The notes beneath the pieces are model-generated. The model was not told the DNA's origin and did no database searches. It saw only the letters and a list, made by a program, of their open reading frames with translations. From positions 327,382-391,381 of the forward strand of contig NZ_MKUD01000045.1 of NCBI RefSeq assembly GCF_001898575.1: 64,000 nucleotides of DNA, read 5' to 3'. Below are positions 35,373-45,057 of the stretch, piece by piece. The stretch's first letter is position 1; every line of letters begins with the position of its first letter. The position numbers and the translations under genes are program-made. The DNA is from Spirosoma sp. 48-14 (GTDB taxonomy: Bacteria; Bacteroidota; Bacteroidia; Cytophagales; Spirosomataceae).

Positions 35373-36641
35373 ATGACCTACGACCGATCACTCACTTTTG
35401 CTCAACAACTCGATCAGAATGACCCGCTGCGTCACTTCCGGGAGCGTTTTCATATACCCCAACGGAACGGAAAGCCGTTGACTTATCTGTGCGGTAACTC
35501 ATTAGGCCTACAGCCCAAAAGCGCCAGAGCCGCCCTGGAACAGGAATTAGCTACGTGGCAACATCTCGGTGTTGAAGGCTGGTTTGATAAACCGGAAAGC
35601 GGGGAACAACCGTGGCTTGGCTACCATACCACCTGCAAAGAAGCCTTGTCAGAACTAGTTGGGGCCGAACCTTCAGAGGTTTGTCCCATGAACGCCCTGA
35701 CCGTCAACTTACATCTGCTGCTGACTTCCTTTTACCGACCGACCGGAAAGAAAGTCAAAATATTGACCATCAAAGGTGATTTTCCATCCGACCAATATGC
35801 ACTAGAAACCCACATTAAGCACCGAGGGCTTTCGGTTGATGATGTTTTAGTTGAAATCGCTCCACACCCCGACGACAACCTCATCCATACGACCGATATT
35901 CAGAGAGCCATCATTGAACAGGCCGATTCGCTGGCCCTGATCTGGATGAGTGGCCTGAATTACTATACGGGTCAGGTCTATAACATGGCAACTCTAGCCG
36001 AAACGGCCCAAAAACATTGCATCCCCATTGGTTTCGATCTGGCCCATGCTATTGGTAACATACCGCTGCGGCTACACGACTGGGGTGTTGATTTTGCGAC
36101 CTGGTGCTCGTATAAATACCTGAATGGCGGCCCCGGTGCAGTATCCGGCGTATTTATTCACCAGAAACACCACGAGCAGAACTTACCCCGACTGGCGGGT
36201 TGGTGGGGCTACCGGGAAGATCGGCGTTTCGAAATGACACCCGGTTTTCTGCCAGAGCACGGGGCTGATGGCTGGCAGGTAAGTACGCCCAATATTCTGG
36301 CGCTGGCGCTGCATCGGGCGGCTATTTCCATCACGGCAGAAGCAGGCATAGCAGCCCTCCGGCAAAAAAGCGAACACCTGACAGGCTATCTCGAATATCT
36401 ATTAACACCCTTCAACGACATCCTTATCCTTACCCCCGACGATCCGAATCAACGCGGTTGCCAGCTTTCGTTACTGGTCCGGAAACAGGGAAAAAGTTTA
36501 TTCAACTATCTAACCGAGCAGGGCATTATCGGCGACTGGCGTGAACCCGATTGCATTCGGCTGGCTCCTACTCCTTTGTACAATACCTTCGAAGATGTCT
36601 GGCGGGTTGGGGATGTATTAGCCCGCTTCTTTCAACAATAG
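35373..36641 (+). CDS. kynU: kynureninase
   Basis: A 422-residue PLP enzyme, the usual length. Family signatures: YLCGNSLGLQPK near residue 38, EVCPMNALTVNLHLLL near 105, GDFPSDQY near 135, GFDLAHAIGN near 225 and the PLP-lysine segment WCSYKYLNGGPG near 245. It cleaves kynurenine or 3-hydroxykynurenine to (hydroxy)anthranilate plus alanine in tryptophan degradation or NAD synthesis. No other kyn genes are adjacent. An inverted repeat follows the stop. Confidence 0.93.
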   Translation: MTYDRSLTFAQQLDQNDPLRHFRERFHIPQRNGKPLTYLCGNSLGLQPKSARAALEQELATWQHLGVEGWFDKPESGEQPWLGYHTTCKEALSELVGAEPSEVCPMNALTVNLHLLLTSFYRPTGKKVKILTIKGDFPSDQYALETHIKHRGLSVDDVLVEIAPHPDDNLIHTTDIQRAIIEQADSLALIWMSGLNYYTGQVYNMATLAETAQKHCIPIGFDLAHAIGNIPLRLHDWGVDFATWCSYKYLNGGPGAVSGVFIHQKHHEQNLPRLAGWWGYREDRRFEMTPGFLPEHGADGWQVSTPNILALALHRAAISITAEAGIAALRQKSEHLTGYLEYLLTPFNDILILTPDDPNQRGCQLSLLVRKQGKSLFNYLTEQGIIGDWREPDCIRLAPTPLYNTFEDVWRVGDVLARFFQQ

Positions 36642-36668
36642 CCTCGCCCGGGCGGCCCCGACGGATTG

Positions 36669-36718
36669 TTATGATTCTTATGATTTACACCGATCTTAAT
36701 GAATCATAACAATCATAA
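36669..36718. terminator. AT-rich inverted repeat between kynU and queG
   Basis: TTATGATTCTTATGATT (36669-36685) and AATCATAACAATCATAA (36702-36718) pair at 16 of 17 positions with a 16-nt loop. It lies between two convergent genes and probably acts as a bidirectional terminator. It resembles part of the hairpin at 52700. Confidence 0.55.
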
Positions 36719-36729
36719 AGATCTGTATT

Positions 36730-37665
36730 CTATTCACCTTGATTGAAGGCAATATTCCGCTTCAGCCCCTCTAATTTCGTCCGCTTTACGGCCGACCGAC
36801 GGAAGATTTCCCGGAACACTTCTTCCGTGATTTCCTCCCAATCGGGCTTGGTGAAGGCAGATAATTCAGGATGTAGCTCAAAAGCAGGGGTCTGGTGTGG
36901 CCGGGCAAATCGATTCCAGGGGCAGACATCCTGACAGATATCACAGCCGAAAATCCAGTTGTCAAATTTCCCCCGCACCTCTTCGGGAATGGCCTCTTTC
37001 AGTTCAATCGTAAAGTAGGAAATGCACTTACTCCCGTCTACCACATAGGGGGCCACGATAGCATCCGTCGGGCAAGCATCAATGCAACGCGTGCAGGTAC
37101 CGCAATAATCTGTGATGGGGCCGTCGGGCTCCAGTTCGAGGTCCAGAATTAGTTCACCAATAAAAAAGAACGAGCCAATCTCCCGATTAATCAGATTCGT
37201 GTGTTTACCAATCCAGCCTAAACCCGCACGTTTAGCCCAGGCTTTGTCCATCACCGGGGCCGAATCAACAAAAACCCGGCCATTTACCGCACCAATTTCT
37301 TCCTCAATAAAGGCTAGCAAGTCTTTCAGTTTGTCTTTAATAACGAAATGGTAATCGGTGCCATACGCATATTTCGACAGCTTGAAATCGTCGTCACCTT
37401 CGGGCAGACGTTGTTCGGGGTAATAGTTGAGTAGCACCGTGATGACTGACTTGGCCCCATCGACCAGTAATCGCGGGTCAAGTCGTTTATCGAAATGATT
37501 GGCCATGTAATTCATCTGGCCCTGCATCCCGTTTTTAAGCCAGGCTTCCAGCCGGGGCGCTTCCTCTTCCAGAAAGTCCGCTTTAGACACCCCACAAAAG
37601 TCAAAGCCTATTTCGGCCGCTTTCACTTTAATGCGTTGCGTATAGGCACGGGAGGGAGAATGCAT
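36730..37665 (-). CDS. queG: epoxyqueuosine reductase
   Basis: A 311-residue protein from the ATG at 37665; a longer frame to 37704 adds 13 unlikely residues. It contains a cobalamin-binding N-terminal part ([17 protein letters not shown]) and two [4Fe-4S] clusters: [16 protein letters not shown], with CISYFTIE, and [13 protein letters not shown]. The enzyme reduces epoxyqueuosine to queuosine at the wobble base of certain tRNAs. It is monocistronic and divergent from grpE. Confidence 0.92.
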   Translation of the reverse strand: MHSPSRAYTQRIKVKAAEIGFDFCGVSKADFLEEEAPRLEAWLKNGMQGQMNYMANHFDKRLDPRLLVDGAKSVITVLLNYYPEQRLPEGDDDFKLSKYAYGTDYHFVIKDKLKDLLAFIEEEIGAVNGRVFVDSAPVMDKAWAKRAGLGWIGKHTNLINREIGSFFFIGELILDLELEPDGPITDYCGTCTRCIDACPTDAIVAPYVVDGSKCISYFTIELKEAIPEEVRGKFDNWIFGCDICQDVCPWNRFARPHQTPAFELHPELSAFTKPDWEEITEEVFREIFRRSAVKRTKLEGLKRNIAFNQGE

Positions 37666-37899
37666 TGAATTGTAGTATGAAGACTGACAATGGACTGTTG
37701 CCACTTACACAGTAAAACGAGATTCGGCACTTTTTAAATCCTGTGAATCGCTCAAATCTTGAAAATCCCGGTGCAAAATCATGACAGATTAAAAAATGAC
37801 GGTGCAGAAATTGTGTCAACTTGGCAGAAAATACCGATTTGGCCGGGCTTTTGCGCATCTTTGCATATGAATTTCTGGAAGCGAAATAGAAGCTCATCA

Positions 37900-38490
37900 A
37901 TGGAAAATAAAGACATTTTGGACGAACAAGCGTCTATGGATACCCCACAGCCTGACAACCTGACAAACGAAGAAGCGGTAACGGTCAATGGTGGAGAAAC
38001 CGAAGACCCCAAACAGACGGCTCCAGCCGACGATTTTATTGCTGAAACCAACCGAATTGGCAGCGAATTAGCCGAACTGAAAGATAAATACCTGCGTTTA
38101 TACGCTGATTTCGAGAACTTCCGCCGTCGTACAGCCAAGGAAAAGCTTGATCTGATCGGCAACGCCAACGAAAGTGTATTGCAGTCGATGATTCCTGTTG
38201 TCGATGATTTCGAACGGGCTTTGCAATCGATCGATAAGACCGACGATGTTGCTGCTGTCAAAGAAGGCGTATCGTTGATTTATAACAAGTTATTCAAGAC
38301 CCTTGAAAGCAAAGGCCTGAAACCGATGGTCTCAAAAGGCGAGCCGTTCAATGCCGACCTGCACGAGTCCGTTACGCAATTTCCTGCCCCGAGCGAAGAC
38401 CTTAAAGGTAAGGTGATCGACGAAATCGAAAAAGGATATTACCTGAATGACAAAGTCATCCGGTTCGCAAAAGTGATTGTAGGCAGTTAA
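37900..38490 (+). CDS. grpE: nucleotide exchange factor GrpE
   Basis: A 196-residue GrpE. It has an acidic disordered N-terminus, a long coiled coil (LAELKDKYLRLYADFENFRRRTAKEK near residues 65-90) and the C-terminal beta-domain (LHESVTQFPAPSEDLKGKVIDEIEKGYYLNDKVIRFAKVIV). An in-frame ATG at 37867 exists, but a CATCTTTGC promoter-like box (37856-37864) makes 37900 more likely. It releases ADP from DnaK. It forms an operon with dnaJ, joined by a long hairpin; no CIRCE element was found. Confidence 0.9.
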   Translation: MENKDILDEQASMDTPQPDNLTNEEAVTVNGGETEDPKQTAPADDFIAETNRIGSELAELKDKYLRLYADFENFRRRTAKEKLDLIGNANESVLQSMIPVVDDFERALQSIDKTDDVAAVKEGVSLIYNKLFKTLESKGLKPMVSKGEPFNADLHESVTQFPAPSEDLKGKVIDEIEKGYYLNDKVIRFAKVIVGS

Positions 38491-38494
38491 AATC

Positions 38495-38580
38495 AATGAT
38501 TGAATGACTGAATGGTTGAATGATTGAATAGGGTATAGATTAACTATTCAATCATTCAATCATTCAGTCATTCAATCATT
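38495..38580. repeat. intercistronic octamer-repeat hairpin (grpE-dnaJ), 37-bp arms
   Basis: Arm 38495-38531 and arm 38544-38580 are reverse complements at 36 of 37 positions with a 12-nt loop. The units are near-octamers (ATTCAATC, ATTCAGTC). The second arm ends 7 bp before the dnaJ ATG at 38588. Confidence 0.85.
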
Positions 38581-38587
38581 CAAAGAT

Positions 38588-39748
38588 ATGGCAACGAAGC
38601 GCGATTATTACGAAATTCTGGGCGTCGATAAGAACGTCTCATCGGAAGACCTTAAGAAGGCCTATCGGAAAATGGCTATCAAATACCATCCCGATAAAAA
38701 CCCCGATGATCCCACCGCTGAAGAGAAATTTAAGGAAGCTGCCGAGGCCTACGATGTGCTGAACGATCCCCAGAAGCGGGCTCGTTATGACCAGTTTGGG
38801 CATGCGGGTATGGGTGGTGCGGCCGGTGGATATGGCGCTGGTGGGCCAACTATGGAAGATATTTTCAGCCAGTTTGGCGACGTTTTCGGCGACGATTCTC
38901 CGTTTGGCAGCTTTTTCCGTGGAGCTAACGGTGGAGGAGGCCGTCAACGCGTTCGTCGTGGTTCCGACCTTCGCATCAAGCTAAAGCTGAACCTACAGGA
39001 AGTAGCCAATGGCGTTGAAAAGAAAATTAAGGTAAAACGCCATGTAACCTGTAACACCTGTGGCGGCAATGGCTCTAAAAATGGTACGGCGGTTCAAACC
39101 TGTTCGACCTGCCAGGGCACAGGCCAAACTCGCAAAGTGGTCAACACAATGCTGGGTCAGATGGTGTCTACCAGTACCTGCCCCACCTGTAATGGCGAAG
39201 GTAAAATTGTAACTGACCGTTGTGACGCCTGTTTTGGCGAAGGGCGCGTGTTGCAGGAAGATGTTATCCCGATCAAAATTCCGGCGGGTGTTGCCGAAGG
39301 TATTCAGCTATCGGTGGGTGGCAAAGGTAACGTTCCGCCACGCGGTGGTGTTGCTGGCGATCTGCTGATCGTGATTGAGGAAGAAGAAGATGCAGACCTG
39401 AAACGTGATGGCAACAACGTTGTGTTCGACCTATATGTCAGCTTCATCGATGCAGCCATCGGTACCAGTGTGGAAGTGCCAACGATTGATGGCAAAGCCC
39501 GCATTACCCTCGATCCGGGTACACAAAGTGGTAAAATCCTACGTCTGAAAGGAAAGGGAATTAAAGAACTCAATGGCTATGGCCGAGGGGACGAACTGGT
39601 TCATGTAAATGTCTGGACGCCCAAAACGCTTTCCTCCGAAGAACGGTCGATTCTGGAGAAGTTGCGCAACTCGCCCAATTTCCAGCCCAAACCCAACAAA
39701 AACGAAAAAGGGTTCTTCGATAAGATGAAAGACTTTTTTCATGGTTGA
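38588..39748 (+). CDS. dnaJ: molecular chaperone DnaJ
   Basis: A 386-residue type I J-protein. It has a J domain with HPD at residues 34-36, a Gly-rich linker ([11 protein letters not shown]), four zinc-finger repeats ([32 protein letters not shown]) and a C-terminal substrate-binding domain. It delivers clients to DnaK and stimulates its ATPase. Second gene of the grpE-dnaJ operon, followed by a clear terminator. Confidence 0.96.
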   Translation: MATKRDYYEILGVDKNVSSEDLKKAYRKMAIKYHPDKNPDDPTAEEKFKEAAEAYDVLNDPQKRARYDQFGHAGMGGAAGGYGAGGPTMEDIFSQFGDVFGDDSPFGSFFRGANGGGGRQRVRRGSDLRIKLKLNLQEVANGVEKKIKVKRHVTCNTCGGNGSKNGTAVQTCSTCQGTGQTRKVVNTMLGQMVSTSTCPTCNGEGKIVTDRCDACFGEGRVLQEDVIPIKIPAGVAEGIQLSVGGKGNVPPRGGVAGDLLIVIEEEEDADLKRDGNNVVFDLYVSFIDAAIGTSVEVPTIDGKARITLDPGTQSGKILRLKGKGIKELNGYGRGDELVHVNVWTPKTLSSEERSILEKLRNSPNFQPKPNKNEKGFFDKMKDFFHG

Positions 39749-39785
39749 TTACCAGCCAATCTGATACATAACAAAGGATCAAATT

Positions 39786-39808
39786 AGCCCCGAAAGGGGC
39801 TTTTTTGT
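39786..39808 (+). terminator. dnaJ rho-independent terminator
   Basis: AGCCCC-GAAA-GGGGCTTTTTTG: a GC stem with a GAAA tetraloop followed by a T-run. Confidence 0.85.
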
Positions 39809-39981
39809 TGCCCTTATTACTCCGCCAATAAAACATTGAGGCTCACTGCATGCCACCAAAGCACTTATGATTTTACCACAAATGAAAATAGTTACACTAT
39901 TACTTGAAACAAAGGCTATTCCGCTTATATTCAGGCCGAAAAGATAACACCAGAGGTAATCATACGCCTAATAACCTTGTC

Positions 39982-40623
39982 ATGAAAAAAGCTTTACTTT
40001 TCTGCCTCATTCAATGGTCTGTCTTAACGGCTTCCGGCCAATATTTACCTGTCAGAAATTCGTTTCGAGTGGGTATGAATATGATGACTTTGGGAGGTAT
40101 CGATGCGATCGGCTTACACTACCAGGCCCGGTATGCCAGACATCTGGCCTCTGATCGATTGTTGCTAGCCCTCTCGGCTGGCTACTTCCAACGAAACAAC
40201 CGAGAATCTATAGCCTCAGACCTCTATGCCGATAGCGACCAAAAGCAGCGGCTTACCACCGATTTTAGCGTTTTAGTTGATCTGTTACCCTCCAGCCGAT
40301 CTGCATTACGTATAGGAGGTGGACTTTCGTACTGGTACCGTTCCGACAAGCTGATAACCGCCAGAAACTACAGCTGGTCCACCACCAGTGGTTATTATGA
40401 CTTTCAAACCAGTTGGAGTGACGAAAAGGAATGGAACTTGGGCTATCACTTAACCCTGGAATACGAGACGCGGTTAAGCCCTCAATTGGCGCTTAATGGC
40501 CAGATTGGCTGGGCCAATTTCACGCGAGATCGACTCCGGCGCAATGGGGGCATATTTTCAGGAAACACGATTCCCGTTTTCCAGAGCGCACAGGCTGGCC
40601 TGGGGCTGAGTTATCTCTTTTAA
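39982..40623 (+). CDS. outer-membrane beta-barrel hypothetical protein
   Basis: A 213-residue protein from the ATG at 39982, which gives a signal peptide (MKKALLFCLIQWSVLTASGQ). The body has alternating hydrophobic/aromatic strands and ends GLSYLF with a terminal Phe, typical of small outer-membrane barrels. A longer frame to 39904 lacks a signal. No specific family is recognised. Confidence 0.7.
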   Translation: MKKALLFCLIQWSVLTASGQYLPVRNSFRVGMNMMTLGGIDAIGLHYQARYARHLASDRLLLALSAGYFQRNNRESIASDLYADSDQKQRLTTDFSVLVDLLPSSRSALRIGGGLSYWYRSDKLITARNYSWSTTSGYYDFQTSWSDEKEWNLGYHLTLEYETRLSPQLALNGQIGWANFTRDRLRRNGGIFSGNTIPVFQSAQAGLGLSYLF

Positions 40624-40645
40624 CGTGAGTCAGCACTAAATGAGA

Positions 40646-41248
40646 TCACTTTATCATCGGCACAGAAGGCAGCCTGAACTGGGCTACCTCAGCAGATAAA
40701 GCCGTTCTGTTTTGTTTTAGGGAAGCAACAAACAAACTGGTATCAGAGCCATAACTACGTTGACAAACACCGAATAAAAGAACTCCCTGCTGGCCCGAAG
40801 CACTCGTAAACGGTTTATACCGATATACATTTCGTTCAACAATCTGCAGCGATCGGCCGTCGGGAGCGGGTTGGCTCATGACAAAGTCGAGTAAGATTTC
40901 TCCTGTTGCTGGCTGTTTGCTAAGCTGATACTTCACTAGGGGATTGGGCCCATTCTGCTGGTTAATTTCGGCTATTTTCGACGCTACCACCTGATTGAGG
41001 TCAACATGGCCGGTCACAACATCCAGCATAAGCATTGTTTTGAATGCGTTCGGATTCTCGCCTTTGCTAAGATATTCCTGCTTGTAGAAAGTCGAATTGG
41101 GGTGTGAACTCCAAGTCAGATGGTAAGGAACCCCTTTAAACAGAATCGGGCCAGGCACCTGTAAGTAGTTAGCAGGACCCGGCTGCGCTTGTGCCGGTGA
41201 CCCCAGTAGGAACAGACTGGCAGCCAGTAATGAAAGATACGTGTTCAT
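40646..41248 (-). CDS. secreted hypothetical protein
   Basis: A 200-residue protein with a signal peptide (MNTYLSLLAASLFLLGSPAQAQ). The mature part is mixed alpha/beta with no recognised motif. It ends 22 bp from the convergent beta-barrel gene. Confidence 0.65.
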   Translation of the reverse strand: MNTYLSLLAASLFLLGSPAQAQPGPANYLQVPGPILFKGVPYHLTWSSHPNSTFYKQEYLSKGENPNAFKTMLMLDVVTGHVDLNQVVASKIAEINQQNGPNPLVKYQLSKQPATGEILLDFVMSQPAPDGRSLQIVERNVYRYKPFTSASGQQGVLLFGVCQRSYGSDTSLFVASLKQNRTALSAEVAQFRLPSVPMIK

Positions 41249-41554
41249 GTGTATGTCGTGTAGCCGACCTTGTATGGGGCCGTTTTAATGGCCCAAAAGT
41301 GGTAGTCTGGCTGTTGGTGAACAAGCCAGAATTTGTAACGAGCCTCAAAATGCCAACGATAGGCTGTTCCTCGACAATAACACGTAGCCGATTTGATCAG
41401 GCCAAATGGGTCAGCTTAGACTGTTCGATTCCCTAAGACACCATTTAGTAAATTTACGATAAAACAGATCGATACTAGAGTGACATCGATAAAACAGAAA
41501 AGTCTAATTCAGTAACATACGCAATTAGATACTAGAAAACCTATCAGCTATATT
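41249..41554. other. 306-bp intergenic stretch
   Basis: Apart from a short GGGCC/GGCCC hairpin near 41277-41293 and two GATACTAGA-like repeats (near 41472 and 41528), I see no gene or clear regulatory element. It presumably carries the promoters of the flanking divergent genes. Confidence 0.4.
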
Positions 41555-41731
41555 ATGAATTACCAGACCAAACCCACTATTCAGGAAGTTATCGATCAGG
41601 CTAAATATTATTTTGACCAGGGAATTAGCCAGTCCGAAGCAATCCGGCTAGCTATTGCCGCCAGCACGCCCGGTTACTATACCAAACCTACTTCGAAGCC
41701 CGTGTTAGGCTACGTAGCTCGACCCAATTAA
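41555..41731 (+). CDS. 58-aa hypothetical small protein
   Basis: ATG at 41555 and TAA at 41729-41731 give a 58-residue soluble protein with an amphipathic helical core (IQEVIDQAKYYFDQGIS, SEAIRLAIAAS) and a Tyr/Pro-rich tail. Helical periodicity and normal codon use make it plausible as a real gene. No family is recognised. Confidence 0.45.
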   Translation: MNYQTKPTIQEVIDQAKYYFDQGISQSEAIRLAIAASTPGYYTKPTSKPVLGYVARPN

Positions 41732-41817
41732 GAAGTAAGCCTTTACAGTATAGATCATCTACCTAGCTCCTATTTATTCCATCTTCTGACACACCCTCCC
41801 TGCGAATCATTACCAAA

Positions 41818-42165
41818 TCAGAAGTACCATATTAATTGGGTTTGGATACCAAAGCTGTAAGATCTATACTGTGAGTAGGTATAAAAAGAATCATTAGCTG
41901 GCCGACAGAACGAGTAGCTGGCGGTGGGCTCAACCAAGATTGCTAATCCTGAATTAATTCGGTAATTTAACCCTATACCGACTACCCCCTCCGTGGTGAT
42001 AGGGCATTCCGTGAACGTTTTACTCTTCGCCAAAATAGCCCCAACTGAAAAATAGGGAGATAATCGAGAGTCGGTTAACCGATGACTCAACAGAATCGGG
42101 AATTGCCAACCCTTGCTGATAAAGGGAGTATACTCACCATAAGGGCCTTGTGGACTTTTAATCAT
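41818..42165 (-). pseudogene. C-terminal remnant of an outer-membrane beta-barrel gene
   Basis: A 115-codon frame encodes four or five beta-barrel strands (LSPYFSVGAILAK, GVVGIGLNYRINSGLAILVEPTASYSF, SYSFGIQTQLIWYF) and ends in a barrel-type terminal Phe. It has no signal peptide; the upstream in-frame sequence runs into a stop after about 18 unrelated codons. It looks like the surviving 3' end of a secreted barrel gene, though a short real protein cannot be excluded. Confidence 0.5.
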
Positions 42166-42340
42166 TCGGAAGCACAGGATTTTGAATGAATGCCTGGTCA
42201 GTTTGGGCCTTCTTATACATCAAGTTTTCGTACGAACGAATTGGTTATTGTAAAGCCGTTTCGGATTTGTTTTCTTTACTGATCAAGTTGAATCGACATG
42301 CGCTCAGGTTCAGCCAACTCCGTTATGTACGTATAGGCTT

Positions 42341-43939
42341 ATGCACCAAACACTATTTCTTTGTATCTCGCTACTTCTCGCTGTCTCGCTACTGGTTATG
42401 GTTGGCCAGCGATTACACATCCCCACCCCTATTTTTCTGGTAATTAGTGGCCTGATCGTCAGCCTGATTCCCGGTATTCCACGCATTGAGATCGACCCTG
42501 AGCTTATTTTTATGATCTTCCTGCCGCCTTTGCTTTACGAAGCGGCCTGGTTCACGTCGTGGAAGGAGTTCTGGCGATGGCGACGGATCATTATTGTACT
42601 CGCCTTTGGTCTGGTCATCGTTACGGCCTTCGCCGTGGCTTACGTTTCGAGTGCTACGATGCCTGGTTTCACACTGGCGATGGGCTTTCTGCTCGGCGGT
42701 ATCATCTCCCCCCCCGATGCCGTTGCCGCTACTTCGGTTTTAAAGAATATCAAGGTATCCAAAACCACGATTAGCATTCTAGAAGGCGAAAGTCTGGTTA
42801 ACGATGCGGCCAGCCTGGTGGTATTTCGGTTTGCACTGGCTGCGGTTTTATCAGGAACCTTCGTATGGCAGAGTGCCTCCGTCGATTTCGTGCTGGTAAC
42901 TTTACTGGGTATTGCTGTTGGATTAGGAGTAGCCTGCGTCTTTTACGCCATTCATCGCTGGTTACCAACTACTACCCGAATCAGTATTTTGCTAACCTTC
43001 ATGGCGCCGTATATCATGTACATCGTTGCCGAAGAGTTCCACGTATCGGGGGTTATGGCGGTTGTCAGCGGAGGACTATTTCTGTCCAATCAGAGCCATG
43101 TCATTCTCAATCACAGCTCACGTATTCAGGGTACGGGTATGTGGGCCACCGTAGTTTTTGCCCTGAATGGTATTGTGTTTATTCTGATTGGCCTTGAGTT
43201 GCCTGTGATTATCAACGGACTTGACGGCTATTCGAAAACCGAAGCCATTTTATATGCCCTGATGATTACCGGAGTCATCATTGTTACGCGAATGGTATTT
43301 ACCATTGCGTCCTCCTACTTCACCCAGTTTATTGGCCGGTACATTACCGTAGCCCGGCGTAATCCTGGCTTACGTGGGCCAATTGTTCTGGGTTGGGCCG
43401 GTATGCGTGGGGTTGTATCCTTAGCCTCTGCCCTATCCATTCCGTTGACATTACCCGACAACACACCATTTCCCCATCGGAATCTGATTCTGTTCATTAC
43501 ATTCGTCGTCATTCTGGTAACACTTGTCTTTCAGGGTTTAACCTTACCGTTTGTTATTCGCCTGGTAAAGCTTACAGACACCGACGAGGGTTTATCGGAA
43601 GATATGCAGGAATCAAAAATTCGCCTGAAAGTATTGAAAGTTGCCTTAAACCATCTCCGTGAAAACTATGCCGATCAGCTAAGTACCAATGAGTTGGTAG
43701 AAAATCTTAAGAATAGTATTGAAAGCGAACTCCACCAGACCAAACGGCACCTGGACTCGGTGGAAAACGATGGGGAGTCTCTGACCGAATATAACCAGAT
43801 CATGGCCGATATTATCAGCGTAAAACGTGACGAACTCCACCGACTGCGTAATGTCCAGGAATTCGACGATGAAATTATTCGTAAAGAAGAGGCCCGGATT
43901 GATCTGGACGAAGAAAAAATCAATCACCCTATTCATTAA
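42341..43939 (+). CDS. CPA1-family Na+/H+ antiporter
   Basis: A 532-residue protein with about 12 transmembrane helices in residues 1-410. ISPPDAVAAT and EGESLVNDAASLVVF are the CPA1 ion-binding signatures (Asn-Asp pair). The last 120 residues form a hydrophilic helical cytosolic tail rich in Glu and Lys. It exchanges Na+ (or K+) for H+ across the inner membrane. It is 20 bp upstream of the AlkZ-like gene on the same strand, possibly co-transcribed. Confidence 0.9.
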   Translation: MHQTLFLCISLLLAVSLLVMVGQRLHIPTPIFLVISGLIVSLIPGIPRIEIDPELIFMIFLPPLLYEAAWFTSWKEFWRWRRIIIVLAFGLVIVTAFAVAYVSSATMPGFTLAMGFLLGGIISPPDAVAATSVLKNIKVSKTTISILEGESLVNDAASLVVFRFALAAVLSGTFVWQSASVDFVLVTLLGIAVGLGVACVFYAIHRWLPTTTRISILLTFMAPYIMYIVAEEFHVSGVMAVVSGGLFLSNQSHVILNHSSRIQGTGMWATVVFALNGIVFILIGLELPVIINGLDGYSKTEAILYALMITGVIIVTRMVFTIASSYFTQFIGRYITVARRNPGLRGPIVLGWAGMRGVVSLASALSIPLTLPDNTPFPHRNLILFITFVVILVTLVFQGLTLPFVIRLVKLTDTDEGLSEDMQESKIRLKVLKVALNHLRENYADQLSTNELVENLKNSIESELHQTKRHLDSVENDGESLTEYNQIMADIISVKRDELHRLRNVQEFDDEIIRKEEARIDLDEEKINHPIH

Positions 43940-43959
43940 TCCTTCTGCTCCATCCTCAC

Positions 43960-45057
43960 ATGCAGTTGTCCGACGTAGCCCACTACCGATTACATAACCA
44001 GCTGATTGCCCAACCAGCTCATACAACGATCAGCGCATTGGTGAGCTGGATGGGCGCTATGCAGGCGCAGGATGCTCATATGGTGAAATGGGCCATTGGC
44101 GTCAGATCTCCCGGTGTGACTGAAAGCCAGGTTGCAGCCGCATTGGATGCAGGAGCATTGATTCGGACGCATTTACTTCGGCCAACCTGGCATATTGTGG
44201 CCGCCGAAGATATTCACTGGCTGCTGGCTCTATCTGCTCCCCATGTGAAAGCGTCTATCCGATCAAGACTTAAGGAACTGGAAATCACAACCGACGTTCT
44301 GACGACATGTTATTCCATTCTTGAAAAAGCTTTATCGGAGCAGGTTCATTTGACCCGCCCGGAGCTGATGCTTGAACTCCAACAGGCAGGTATACCAACC
44401 GATAATAACCGATCGTCACATCTGATGATACTCGCTGAACTCGATGGCATCGTTTGCAATGGAATGACCAAAGGGAACCAGCTCACCTATGCCCTACTTC
44501 AGGAGCGTGTGCCCAAGCCCCAACCCCTACAACGGGAAGAAGCGCTGTTGAAATTGGCTCGTACTTACTTCTCCAGCCATGGGCCAGCTACGTTGTCCGA
44601 TTTTGTCTGGTGGTCGGGCCTACCGATTACAGATGCCCGACGCGCCCTGTTGGCAATTCAATCGGACTTTGTTTCGGAAAACATCGGCTCCCAAACCTAC
44701 TGGTTCGATGCCTCACAATATGTCCCGCCATCAGTCGACGAATCCCTGTATTTACTGCCCGCTTTCGATGAATACACGATCAGCTATAAAGATCGTAGTG
44801 CTGTTCTTTCTGCCGATGCTCATCAGATGGCGATTTCAGCTAATGGGATATTCAGCCCAATTATTGTTTATAATGGCGCGGTTATTGGGCTTTGGAAGCG
44901 AACCCTAAAAAAGGACAATGTGATTCTTGAACCCAGCTTTTTCGAAAAACCGACGCCGTCGATTCTGCGCCTGTTCGAAAAAGCAAGTGCCGATTTTGGC
45001 CGATTTCTCAACCGCAACCCTGAACTAGCCTACGAACAAAACAGCCCCGAAGCTTGA
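43960..45057 (+). CDS. AlkZ/AlkX-like winged-helix DNA glycosylase family (HTH_42)
   Basis: A 365-residue tandem winged-helix protein of the DUF1006/HTH_42 family. The QxQ motif Q35-A-Q37 in WMGAMQAQDAH matches the catalytic pair of AlkZ-type enzymes, which excise alkylated or crosslinked bases; E. coli YcaQ-type relatives have QxD. RTHLLRPTWHIVAAEDI and LLPAFDEYTISYKDRS are other family blocks. Function is inferred from the family. A terminator overlaps its final codons. Confidence 0.8.
   Translation: MQLSDVAHYRLHNQLIAQPAHTTISALVSWMGAMQAQDAHMVKWAIGVRSPGVTESQVAAALDAGALIRTHLLRPTWHIVAAEDIHWLLALSAPHVKASIRSRLKELEITTDVLTTCYSILEKALSEQVHLTRPELMLELQQAGIPTDNNRSSHLMILAELDGIVCNGMTKGNQLTYALLQERVPKPQPLQREEALLKLARTYFSSHGPATLSDFVWWSGLPITDARRALLAIQSDFVSENIGSQTYWFDASQYVPPSVDESLYLLPAFDEYTISYKDRSAVLSADAHQMAISANGIFSPIIVYNGAVIGLWKRTLKKDNVILEPSFFEKPTPSILRLFEKASADFGRFLNRNPELAYEQNSPEA

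Noticed and set aside
37759-37899. Upstream start of GrpE
   Set aside because: A promoter-like CATCTTTGC box is inside, and the extra residues do not resemble GrpE.
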